Assembly (NCBI GenBank): GCA_002937455.1
Contig: PTJZ01000001.1
Span: 124,001-188,000 of the forward strand
Origin: Alphaproteobacteria bacterium MarineAlpha11_Bin1
GTDB lineage: Bacteria > Pseudomonadota > Alphaproteobacteria > MPNO01 > UBA830
Length of the DNA: 64,000 bases
Direction: 5' to 3'
Below, in pieces: positions 17,703 to 25,692 of this stretch (its first letter is position 1; the number at the start of each line of letters is the position of its first letter). A program made the translations under genes and the position numbers. The notes under the pieces were generated by a model, which was not told the DNA's origin, made no database searches, and saw only the letters and a list, made by a program, of their open reading frames with translations.

Positions 17703-18464
17703 ATGTCTAAAAACCCTCGCCCGTCGCTGATGTCGGCGGAAGACTCCTTACGCCAGCGAAAAAGAGAAATGACCGATCCCGGCATGCCTCGTCCAGATAT
17801 GCACGCTGAAGATGCGCTGGTTTCAAGGCGTTCTATCCGCGCATTCCAGAACAAACCTGTGCCGAGAGATCTGATGCGGCGTATTTTGGAAGCTGCCCGC
17901 TGGGCCCCGTCCGGTTCAAATATCCAGCCGTGGAAGGTACACGTCCTCAACGGAAACGCGCGGCGTAAATATACGGATGCAATGATCGCAGCTGAAAAAA
18001 GCGGCGAACCGCGCGATATGCAATATCACTATTATCCGAGAGAGTTCCGCGAGGAATTTCTATTCCGTCGGCGCGCCTGTGGATTCGGACTTTATGGGGC
18101 ATTGGAGATTGCCCGAGAAGACCGCGAATCTCGCCGCGACGCCTTTGTAAGTAACTACAGATTCTTTGGAGCTGCCACCGGGCTAATCTTCTGGATTCCA
18201 TCAGAGTTGGAGCATGGCTCATGGCTAGACTATGGAACCTTCATACAGTCTATCTCTGTGGCAGCACGTGGCTGGGGACTATCGACTATCGCTCAGGGAG
18301 CGCTTGGAGAATTTCCCCACATCGCTCACGAAATGTTCGAGGTGGGAGACGACTTCACCCTGATAGGTGGCATGAGCATTGGTTGGCCAGCTAAGGGCTC
18401 TTCGGTCAACTTGTTCCAGCCTGACCGCATTGATGTCGACGACTTCACTACCTGGCTGGATTAA
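17703..18464 (+). CDS. Nitroreductase family flavoprotein
   Basis: An FMN-dependent oxidoreductase of 253 residues. Family motifs: SRRSIRAFQNKPVPRDLMRR at the N terminus, AARWAPSGSNIQPWKVHVLN for FMN binding, and GLSTIAQGAL near the C terminus. About 40 residues precede the core. It lies 16 bases after the zinc-ribbon gene and 12 before the crotonase gene, inside the oxygenase cluster. As no PaaE-like ferredoxin reductase is present, it could feed electrons to the di-iron enzyme or reduce a ring product; this is inference from position only. Confidence 0.88.
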   Translation: MSKNPRPSLMSAEDSLRQRKREMTDPGMPRPDMHAEDALVSRRSIRAFQNKPVPRDLMRRILEAARWAPSGSNIQPWKVHVLNGNARRKYTDAMIAAEKSGEPRDMQYHYYPREFREEFLFRRRACGFGLYGALEIAREDRESRRDAFVSNYRFFGAATGLIFWIPSELEHGSWLDYGTFIQSISVAARGWGLSTIAQGALGEFPHIAHEMFEVGDDFTLIGGMSIGWPAKGSSVNLFQPDRIDVDDFTTWLD

Positions 18465-18476
18465 GAGGGACGATTA

Positions 18477-19271
18477 ATGGACTACAGCAAATACAAAACA
18501 CTTTTATTCGAGAAACATGAGCGCGTTTTGACCGTCACCCTGAACCGGCCCGAGAAGCTTAATGCTATCAATGGACCAATGCATGTTGAGCTATCCCAAG
18601 TCTTTGAAGATATAAATCGTGACCGATCCGTGGACGTCGTTATCCTGACAGGAGCTGGGCGCGCTTTCTGCGCTGGTGGAGATGCCGAGTGGCTGCAAGA
18701 ACTAATCGACGAACCGTGGGGGTGGGAAACACTGTCTGAAGAAGGCAAGCGTTCCATGATATCAATCTTAGATTGCCGACAACCAGTCATTGCCAAGCTT
18801 AACGGCGCGGCTGCGGGGTTAGGCGCGACTCTAGCACTATACTGCGATGTCATTATGGCGGCAGACACCGCGCGGATCGGCGATCCCCACGTTAAGGTCG
18901 GTCTGACCGCCGGTGACGGTGGCTCAGGGATTTGGCCCTATTTAATCGGTTTCGCCCGTGCCCGAGAGTTTCTTTATACCGGCGAGATGCTGACGGCGGA
19001 GCGCGCTGCTAATATGGGATTAATTAATCGCTGCGTACCCGCTGAGGAACTGGATAAAGTCGTTAACGATTTTTCTCACGAGCTCGCCAATGGCGCGATA
19101 CGCGCAATCCAATGGACCAAACAGGCCATCAATGCTCCGCTCAAACAGATTGTGTCCGCCAATTTGGATTATTCGCTATCACTGGAATCGAAGTCCAACA
19201 TTACCGAGGATCACCAAGAAGGTATCAATGCACTGCGCGAAAAACGCAAGCCTGTCTTCAAAGGAAAATAA
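18477..19271 (+). CDS. Crotonase family protein (enoyl-CoA hydratase/isomerase-like)
   Basis: A 264-residue CoA-binding protein of the crotonase superfamily. The oxyanion loops are seen as GAGRAFCAGGD and NGAAAGLGATLAL. Both classical hydratase glutamates are replaced: the GGGCE position is GAT, and the QPE position is DPH (in ARIGDPHVKVGLTAGDGG). So plain enoyl-CoA hydration is unlikely; isomerase, hydrolase or ring-opening roles are open. It is the last gene of the PaaA-like cluster and ends 15 bases before a perfect terminator hairpin. Confidence 0.88.
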   Translation: MDYSKYKTLLFEKHERVLTVTLNRPEKLNAINGPMHVELSQVFEDINRDRSVDVVILTGAGRAFCAGGDAEWLQELIDEPWGWETLSEEGKRSMISILDCRQPVIAKLNGAAAGLGATLALYCDVIMAADTARIGDPHVKVGLTAGDGGSGIWPYLIGFARAREFLYTGEMLTAERAANMGLINRCVPAEELDKVVNDFSHELANGAIRAIQWTKQAINAPLKQIVSANLDYSLSLESKSNITEDHQEGINALREKRKPVFKGK

Positions 19272-19285
19272 TATGTAAATTACAG

Positions 19286-19327
19286 AATAAGAAAAGGGGC
19301 CGGCGAATGCCGGCCCCTTTTCTTATT
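19286..19327. terminator. Bidirectional intrinsic terminator with perfect 19-bp stem
   Basis: AATAAGAAAAGGGGCCGGC at 19286-19304 is exactly complementary to 19309-19327, with a GAAT loop. The GC core is flanked by T-runs on both strands, so it can stop the oxygenase cluster from the left and the TRAP binding-protein gene from the right. Confidence 0.9.
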
Positions 19328-19338
19328 TCTTAGAAAAG

Positions 19339-20343
19339 CTACTTCCGTGTCTTAGCCGCAGTTGCCTTAATCAGCTTGTACATAGGCGCGATCTTGGGAT
19401 CTTTTAGAAAGATATTTTCCAACGGACGCAGCTTGGCGAGGGCGGTTTTTCTCTCATCCTCGTTCAAACGAATTACCGTACCGCCTTCGTCGCCCCATTT
19501 CTTCTCCCAAGCCTTCGTATCGTCTTCAGACCACTTGTTCGCGGTTGCCGTAACTTCCTTGCCGACTTGGTCGAGAATTTCCCGCTGCTTTTGAGACAAT
19601 TTGGCAAGCCATTTAGCACTAGTCCACATAGCAGTCGGTATATAGGTAAAGTGGGTTGGGGTCAGGTACTTTGCCGCCGTATAAAATTTCGACGGTCCCA
19701 TAACAACAACCGCGGAACTGGCACCATCAATCACACGACGCTGTATTGCAGGCAGAACTTCAGAATAGGGCATCGGCGTACCCGCTGCACCCAGTTCCCG
19801 CATAATCGCTACTTCCATCGGAGAGGCGAGGACTCTGATCTTCTTACCTTTGGCATCGCTAAGTGAGCGAACTGGGTTTCGCATAGCAAAGGCGGATGCG
19901 CCTGCACACACGATATACTTACCCGTCACTCCCTTTGAAGTGGCAAGGTTTAGAAACTTTTCGCGCACGTCGGGGTGATTCAATGTGTTGGTCTGATGCG
20001 CGAAGCTATCAAAAAGACCGGGTGCGTCAGGCGCGGCAAATGCTGGGTTCAGGCCTTTAAAGAAACCGGGAGGTGAGATAAAGGCCTCCTGCGTTCCCAA
20101 AAGTACGCCTTCAATCTGGCGCGGAATTTTACCGAGTTGAGCTGCCGGAAATACCTTTACGTCAATGGATCCGCCTGTCCGTTTATTCACTTCTTTCTGG
20201 ATCCATTTAGCCGATTTATGTTGGCCATCATTGATCGTTACAAAACCAATTTTCATAACAGTTGCCGCGGCAACAAAGGTAGGTGTTAACGCCACTGCGG
20301 CGCCAAGCGCAACGGTGGACATAATTATTCTATTGAACTTCAT
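19339..20343 (-). CDS. TRAP transporter substrate-binding protein (DctP family)
   Basis: A periplasmic solute-binding protein of 334 residues, with signal peptide 1 to about 27 (ending FVAAA). DctP-family features include the central FAMRNPVRSLSDAKGKKIRV, which carries the arginine that binds the ligand carboxylate, and MPYSEVLPAIQRRVIDGASS. It should bring an organic acid to a DctQM membrane pair, but no such genes are in the window, so it is an orphan here. AGGGAGG stands before the start. It lies after the catabolic minus-strand genes, separated from them by a 94-base gap. Confidence 0.93.
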   Translation of the reverse strand: MKFNRIIMSTVALGAAVALTPTFVAAATVMKIGFVTINDGQHKSAKWIQKEVNKRTGGSIDVKVFPAAQLGKIPRQIEGVLLGTQEAFISPPGFFKGLNPAFAAPDAPGLFDSFAHQTNTLNHPDVREKFLNLATSKGVTGKYIVCAGASAFAMRNPVRSLSDAKGKKIRVLASPMEVAIMRELGAAGTPMPYSEVLPAIQRRVIDGASSAVVVMGPSKFYTAAKYLTPTHFTYIPTAMWTSAKWLAKLSQKQREILDQVGKEVTATANKWSEDDTKAWEKKWGDEGGTVIRLNEDERKTALAKLRPLENIFLKDPKIAPMYKLIKATAAKTRK

Positions 20344-20437
20344 TTAATCCTCCCTTGGAAACACACAAACTAAATTTACAATACACAGAAATATAATAAG
20401 CTAGAGAAATCACTGAACGCAAATCGATCCTGGCATT

Positions 20438-20803
20438 TCAGTTTTCTTCGACCAATCCCATAAAGGCGGATTTAGAGATTAAAAGCCGCTCGTGTTGACC
20501 CCGGGCTATCTCTGTAACCCCTGATCGCACGAAAACATTGAAAATAATACGTTTCCTATCTATTCCTGAAATGACCGCATCAGCCTCGAGATATGAGCCC
20601 TGTTCCGCATCACCCCAAAACCAAATATCGTTTCGTATGCCAACGCTGGCATCATCGTTGTCGTAACGGGCAGCGAGTATATTATGGCACGCCATTTCGC
20701 AAGCGAGGTGGAGGGTTTTGACCGAAACGCCTGACTTGTCAAAATGCGCGTTTGACAGAGGCACTAATTGCCTTGCCATCAGACCCGTTCGGTACTCAGG
20801 CAT
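20438..20803 (-). CDS. Hotdog-fold thioesterase-like protein
   Basis: A 121-residue protein that looks like an acyl-CoA thioesterase or dehydratase of the hotdog superfamily, by length and by the pattern HLACEMACHNILAARYD followed by a beta-rich C-terminal half (ADAVISGIDRKRIIFNVFV, EIARGQHERLLI). I cannot assign the subfamily with certainty; it resembles FlK-like proteins. Its ATG overlaps the stop of the preceding hotdog gene (TGATG), so the pair is co-translated and probably forms a heteromer. Confidence 0.65.
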   Translation of the reverse strand: MPEYRTGLMARQLVPLSNAHFDKSGVSVKTLHLACEMACHNILAARYDNDDASVGIRNDIWFWGDAEQGSYLEADAVISGIDRKRIIFNVFVRSGVTEIARGQHERLLISKSAFMGLVEEN

Positions 20804-21135
20804 CAGGCAAAGGACCGGCTGACGTGACCATTCACTATTTCACGCATCGAATCTTTCCCATCAATACGACATACAACGAGGGTCTCAGTCACCGCGATGA
20901 TTTTGGCAGTAATCCGAACAGTGTCCCCGATCGAGGTGGCTGCGACATGACGGATATCGACCCGCATCCGGCGCGTCGAAATCTCACTACACGCTTTGGC
21001 GGCGGCATCATCACATAGTGCCGCGAGGCAGGGTGTCGCCAACACGTTAACACCAGGATTCCCAAGAGTTTCAGCGGATAGCGCTTCAGTGACCTCGGTC
21101 GGAATTTGAACCGACTTTCCTATTTCTAAAAGCAT
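20803..21135 (-). CDS. Hotdog-fold thioesterase-like protein, FlK type
   Basis: A 110-residue protein with the pattern of FlK-type (fluoroacetyl-CoA thioesterase-like) hotdog proteins: VLATPCLAALCDDAAAKAC for the long helix, then VDIRHVAATSIGDTVRITAK (family: hxHxAPTPxG) and a last strand EIVNGHVSRSFA. Members cleave short acyl-CoAs. It follows the MBL-fold gene by 3 bases and overlaps the next hotdog gene. The family's catalytic Thr/Glu/His set is not fully checkable by eye. Confidence 0.7.
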   Translation of the reverse strand: MLLEIGKSVQIPTEVTEALSAETLGNPGVNVLATPCLAALCDDAAAKACSEISTRRMRVDIRHVAATSIGDTVRITAKIIAVTETLVVCRIDGKDSMREIVNGHVSRSFA

Positions 21136-21138
21136 AGT

Positions 21139-22200
21139 TTAGGCTACACGTCGATATCGGATAATATCGTCTTCGTCGCGTCGGCGAGTAAGTGAGCCAT
21201 TATCCACTAGGTAGTTCAGGTGCGCGAGAGTTTCACCTATAGCGAACCCGAATTCAAAAACGCCGATTTTGCGACTAAAAAGCGAGGGGATCACTTCGGC
21301 TGCTGTTTGCGGCTCTGCACAAACCTTGAGGGCAGCGTCTAGCCGCAACTGGTGGTGCGACCTGAGGTCATCCAACCGGTCATGCAAACCCCGGAAGGGA
21401 TAGTCGTGCGAGGGAAGCACCAGCACATCTCGCGGAAGGTGGCGATACTTTTTAAAACTCTCGAAATAATGGCGAAGGGGGTTACCATCTGGCTCGGTAT
21501 ACCAGAGGCTGATATTCGAGCTTATCCGGGGTAAAATCTGATCACCAGAGATAAGCACGTTAAGGTCCTCACACCATAGTGATGCGTGTTCATGGCTATG
21601 ACCTCCACCAGTGATGATCTGCCAAGTGCGGCCGCCGATATTGATCCTCTCGTTATCCTGAATTCGTTTGACTGTTTCTGGCAATCGGTACCATGGGTCC
21701 TGGAACGCGGCACGGACCTCTTTAAAGCCGGCAGTCATCTCATCGGGTGCCCCATTATCTCTATAGAACTCGATCCAGCGATCGAAGTTGTGGGTTACTG
21801 TCTCTGAAACCGCAACATGACCCTGCAGCCATTCGGCATAGGTCATCCAAAGCGTTGCACCGTACTTTTCTTCAAACCACCCCGCTAGGCCCAGATGATC
21901 GGGATGAAAATGCGTCACGATAGTCCGTTTTATAGGTGCAGCAGGAGCAATGTCGTTGATCGCACTGCTCCAGATTCTCTTGATTTCGTCGACGTTATAA
22001 CCCGTGTCAATAACAGTCCATCCATTTCCATCCTCAAGTAGCCAGAGATTGACATGATCTAGAGCAAACGGCAGAGGCATACGCACCCAGTAGATTCCGG
22101 GCGCTACGTTGAGAGTTTCGCCGTATTCCAGTTTTGGAAAGGGATAATCAGGAATATAGGACATGGCGGGTTTTATAGGGGTGCCGTTTATCAGCGGCAA
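21139..22200 (-). CDS. MBL-fold metallo-hydrolase
   Basis: A 353-residue metallo-beta-lactamase-fold protein. The zinc motif THFHPDHLGLAGW (HxHxDH) is intact, further ligands sit in GGGHSHEHASLW and SGDQILPRISSNIS, and a C-terminal winged-helix-like region follows, as in LACTB2-type proteins. Substrates in this group include thioesters and RNA; the catabolic context favours an acyl thioester or lactone. It overlaps the alpha/beta hydrolase gene by ten bases and lies 3 bases from the hotdog pair. Confidence 0.88.
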   Translation of the reverse strand: MPLINGTPIKPAMSYIPDYPFPKLEYGETLNVAPGIYWVRMPLPFALDHVNLWLLEDGNGWTVIDTGYNVDEIKRIWSSAINDIAPAAPIKRTIVTHFHPDHLGLAGWFEEKYGATLWMTYAEWLQGHVAVSETVTHNFDRWIEFYRDNGAPDEMTAGFKEVRAAFQDPWYRLPETVKRIQDNERINIGGRTWQIITGGGHSHEHASLWCEDLNVLISGDQILPRISSNISLWYTEPDGNPLRHYFESFKKYRHLPRDVLVLPSHDYPFRGLHDRLDDLRSHHQLRLDAALKVCAEPQTAAEVIPSLFSRKIGVFEFGFAIGETLAHLNYLVDNGSLTRRRDEDDIIRYRRVA

Positions 22201-23012
22201 TAAGGATCAAGGAAGTCTTTGATGTACCCGACTATTCGGGGCCGATCCTCTAACTGAGGGAAGTGGCCTAACCCTTCGATCATCTCGGTCTCGGCATGTT
22301 TAACTGCCCTTCCAATACTCTTGAGTTGGCTCGGTAAACCATAGGCATCTTCTGACCCTTGTAGAGACATAAGCGGGACTTCGATCGCAGAAATTTCTCT
22401 GGAAATATCCCAAGTGTCATAAAGCGTTTTCTGCCAGACTTCAGTCCAACATTTTAGAAGATGGGCCGCATTCTCCCCGTGAAAACGGGGCATCCACTCG
22501 GGGATATTGCCATCTTGGTACATTTCTTTGTGACGCAGGACCTGATCATAAGTTAGTCTATCCCGCCGTACATGAGCAGCGATTGTAACAATAGCCCTCA
22601 CCCGCCCACGATAACGGGCCCCATGAAGTAATGCAATTGTTCCGCCGTCCGAATGCCCTACGAGACAGCAATCTTCTATCCCGGCAACCGCTAGTACTTC
22701 TTCGAGAGTGTCAGCGGCATGACTCATGAAATTGACGGGAAACTCGGGTTCGGGATCTGATCGGCCATACCCGAAGCGATCAAACACGAAAGTGGGAAGT
22801 CCGAGTTCAGTCCCCGCATGCCCCGGGAATTCCCGCATAGTTCCGACACTTCCAAGACCGTCATGAAGAAATACCAGCGCTGGTTTACCAACCTCAGGCG
22901 GCGTCCGCCAAACGCCAAATATTTGGCGCCCTCTAACCGTCAGCCATGTCGCTCCGGCAACGCCCTCAGGAGGATCTGAAATAGCCGGAAAAGAGGAGAT
23001 CGGGGTGACCAT
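22191..23012 (-). CDS. Alpha/beta hydrolase
   Basis: A 273-residue serine hydrolase. The nucleophile elbow is GHSDGG, the acid is probably the Asp in LQGSEDAYG, and the histidine is in EGLGHFPQLE. LVFLHDGLGSVGTM provides the oxyanion hole (family: HG). No signal peptide, so cytoplasmic. It overlaps the MBL-fold gene and is separated from the ketopantoate-reductase-like gene by 129 bases. Substrate unknown; meta-cleavage-product or ester hydrolases share this layout. Confidence 0.88.
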   Translation of the reverse strand: MVTPISSFPAISDPPEGVAGATWLTVRGRQIFGVWRTPPEVGKPALVFLHDGLGSVGTMREFPGHAGTELGLPTFVFDRFGYGRSDPEPEFPVNFMSHAADTLEEVLAVAGIEDCCLVGHSDGGTIALLHGARYRGRVRAIVTIAAHVRRDRLTYDQVLRHKEMYQDGNIPEWMPRFHGENAAHLLKCWTEVWQKTLYDTWDISREISAIEVPLMSLQGSEDAYGLPSQLKSIGRAVKHAETEMIEGLGHFPQLEDRPRIVGYIKDFLDPYCR

Positions 23013-23141
23013 TAAGACGGGACGTTATCAGCCACACAGTGCTTTGTTAACCCGGAAGGGTTCTGGCAGGGGAAATGAAAAACTGACCTCGCGGGACTTC
23101 TTTTTATTTGCTCTTGGCCCTTTTCGCCGGCGTCGTCTGGA

Positions 23142-24116
23142 TTAGTAACAGCCTGCCACCCGAGCACGCTGGCGAACTAACGCCAGAACTGCATTGATGT
23201 AAGGAGTTTCAACCCCAACCATCTTCCCCATTTCCTGCACCGCAGTCACAAGCGCGTCGATTTCCATCGGTCTACCACGTTCCAAATCTTGGAGCATCGA
23301 AGTCTTGTGCTCTCCTACTTCGACTGCACCGTTTATACGCTTGTCGACATCGATCGCAAATCTAACACCGAGCGCTTCCCCAATTTCCTGCCCCTCGAGC
23401 ATCATGCGCCTTGCAATTTCACGGGTTCCACGATCTGTACCTATCGTTTCTAACGTCGCATGGGTCAAAGCGCTAATTGGGTTGAAGGATAGGTTCCCCC
23501 ATAGCTTAATCCACAGCTCATTGCGGATCTTCGGTCGGATCGGCGCCTTGAAACCAGCCGCTATCAATGCGTCAGACAAGGCAACGACTCTATCAGTTTT
23601 CTCGCCTGAAGGCTCGCCTAGAGAGAAGCGATCTCCCTCCACATGCTTGATAACGCCTGGCTCGGTTACTTCGGCAGCGGGGTAAACCACACATCCAATC
23701 ATGCGTTCGACACCCAGGGTTTTCAAAAGCACATTTCCGGGATCGAGACATTCGATACGCCGTCCGGAGTATTCACCATCAAGGTTGTGGAAATACCACC
23801 AAGGTATGCCGTTCACGCCCCAAACAACCGCTGTATTATCATTGAGCAGCGGTGCGAACCCATCAGCTATGGGTAGCACAGAGTGTGCCTTCAGCGTTAC
23901 AATCACATAATCCTGAGGTCCGGCGTCTGCCGGGTTCTCATAGGCTTGGACATCAGCAACTCGCCTCTTGCCGTCCTTTATCAATGTGAGACCATTCTCC
24001 TGCATCGCAGTAAGGTGAGGTCCTCGGGCGATCAAAGTGACATCTACTCCCTGTATCGCTAGCCCCGCGCCGAGGTAACCCCCGATGGCGCCGGCACCGT
24101 ATATGCAGATTTTCAT
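23142..24116 (-). CDS. 2-dehydropantoate 2-reductase family protein
   Basis: An NADP-dependent reductase of 324 residues in the ApbA/PanE family. The Rossmann start KICIYGAGAIGGYLGAGLA lies at the extreme N terminus, the catalytic Lys is probably in RNELWIKLWGNLSFNPISAL, and a helical C-terminal domain ends in the region around ETPYINAVLALV. The start is taken at ATG 24116; a TTG six bases upstream is possible. Pantothenate synthesis is the textbook role, but with no other pan genes nearby and neighbours that are hydrolases and an acyl-CoA ligase, a related 2-keto acid reductase of a catabolic route is as likely. Confidence 0.85.
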   Translation of the reverse strand: MKICIYGAGAIGGYLGAGLAIQGVDVTLIARGPHLTAMQENGLTLIKDGKRRVADVQAYENPADAGPQDYVIVTLKAHSVLPIADGFAPLLNDNTAVVWGVNGIPWWYFHNLDGEYSGRRIECLDPGNVLLKTLGVERMIGCVVYPAAEVTEPGVIKHVEGDRFSLGEPSGEKTDRVVALSDALIAAGFKAPIRPKIRNELWIKLWGNLSFNPISALTHATLETIGTDRGTREIARRMMLEGQEIGEALGVRFAIDVDKRINGAVEVGEHKTSMLQDLERGRPMEIDALVTAVQEMGKMVGVETPYINAVLALVRQRARVAGCY

Positions 24117-24145
24117 GGCCAAAACCTATGATCAGGGGTCACCAG

Positions 24146-25675
24146 TCATCCAAGTCCCAGCTTTTCAGCGAGACCAATACGTTGAAGTTTTCCAGTCGCC
24201 CCCTTCGGAATCTCCTCGAGGATCAGTACACGGCGCGGAACCTTAAAGTCGGCGAGGCGCTCGGATACGAAATTGCGTACTTCGCCCTCCTCTGTAGATT
24301 CGCCCTCCCGTAAAACGACGGCGGCCGCCACTTCCTCGCCGAGTTTCTCATGGGGCATGGAAAACGTAACGGCCTGCTCCACAGCTGGATGATCCATGAG
24401 GACTTCATCCACTTCACGAGGAGAAATCTTCTCACCACCACGATTGATGATTTCCTTTAGCCTACCGGTAATCGAAATATAACCCTCTTGGTCTATCACC
24501 CCCTGATCCCCGGTCCGAAACCAGCCATCAGTGAAGGCGCTAGCATTCGCATCAGGGTTATTCTCATAACCAGGTGTGACATTGGGGCCACGTATTACTA
24601 TCTCTCCCACCTGTCCAACCTCCAATAAACTGCTGTCGGCTTCATCCATTATTGCCACCTCGGGACCAGCAGCAATGCCAACGGAACCAGGCTTACGTAC
24701 CGCCGGCGGCAGGGGATTGCAGGCCATTTGATGGGCGGCCTCTGTCATACCGTAGGCCTCAACAACAGGCACATCGAAGGTGGCCTCAAGTTCTTTCATC
24801 ACCTGCGGTGGCAGAGAGGACGAAGAAGAACGGACAAGCCGCAAGTTCCTACGGGCACGCTCCACACTGTCAGCGTTGCGGCCAGCTCTGGACAGCAGTG
24901 CCTGATGCATGGTGGGGACCGCCGTGTACCAACTGGGCTCAATTTCATCAAGCCAGCTATAGACTCGGAGAGCATTAAATCCGGGTGCGCAGTAAACACT
25001 CGCCCCGGCGCCCAAAGAAGACAGCACAGCGGCAATCAAGCCATGAATGTGAAATAGTGGCATGATGTTCATGCATCGGTCGCCTGACACCAAGTTAAGT
25101 GATGTACTTATGTGACGGGCCGATGCTGTAACGTTCTGCTGGGTTAATGGCACAATCTTGGGACGCGATGTCGTTCCCGACGTATGCAGTACAAGTGCGA
25201 TGTCTCCCGCCTCCGCCATACCGCTATTCGAGGGAACTCCCACATTTTCGCCCTCTAAATGGAAATTGCCGGCGAGCCCACTTTTATCTGGAACCAGTTT
25301 AAGGATCGGTATACCTCGCTCGGCCGCTGCTATAAGTGCGGGTGAATCTGATCCTTCTTCCACCACAAGCGCCTTAGCCTTTAGATCGGTGAGGTAAAAA
25401 TCGAACTCCTCTTGGCGATAAGCGGGGTTGAGCGGTGCCGTGGTAGCGCCGCAGCCGATAGAAATAAACGCGGCTGCCATTTCGGCACTGTTAGGCAATA
25501 CTATAGCGACCCGATCATTATTCCCGATACCTAGTTTATTCAGACGGACAACCGTTTTATCAGCCAGCGAGCGGAGACCCGCGTAATTTAGGGCTTCGCG
25601 TTCCGGGGCACCAATTGCCGGCGAGGGGCCGTCACCAACATCAAGTAAATCTCTGATCGTAGTGTGTTCTGCCAT
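24146..25675 (-). CDS. AMP-forming acyl-CoA ligase
   Basis: A 509-residue adenylate-forming enzyme joining an acid to CoA with ATP. Core motifs are complete: LHTSGTTSRPKIVPLT (A3), YGMTEAAHQ (A5), GWFRTGDQGVIDQEGYI (A7), the hinge GRLKEIINRGGEKISPREVD (A8) and the catalytic lysine in PKGATGKLQR (A10). Overall flavour is like fungal/plant oxalyl-CoA synthetases and FadD-like enzymes, but substrate cannot be read from sequence. It starts 17 bases after malate synthase G ends, so the two may share a transcript. Confidence 0.9.
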   Translation of the reverse strand: MAEHTTIRDLLDVGDGPSPAIGAPEREALNYAGLRSLADKTVVRLNKLGIGNNDRVAIVLPNSAEMAAAFISIGCGATTAPLNPAYRQEEFDFYLTDLKAKALVVEEGSDSPALIAAAERGIPILKLVPDKSGLAGNFHLEGENVGVPSNSGMAEAGDIALVLHTSGTTSRPKIVPLTQQNVTASARHISTSLNLVSGDRCMNIMPLFHIHGLIAAVLSSLGAGASVYCAPGFNALRVYSWLDEIEPSWYTAVPTMHQALLSRAGRNADSVERARRNLRLVRSSSSSLPPQVMKELEATFDVPVVEAYGMTEAAHQMACNPLPPAVRKPGSVGIAAGPEVAIMDEADSSLLEVGQVGEIVIRGPNVTPGYENNPDANASAFTDGWFRTGDQGVIDQEGYISITGRLKEIINRGGEKISPREVDEVLMDHPAVEQAVTFSMPHEKLGEEVAAAVVLREGESTEEGEVRNFVSERLADFKVPRRVLILEEIPKGATGKLQRIGLAEKLGLG

Positions 25676-25692
25676 TGTCCTTTTTCCGTTCT

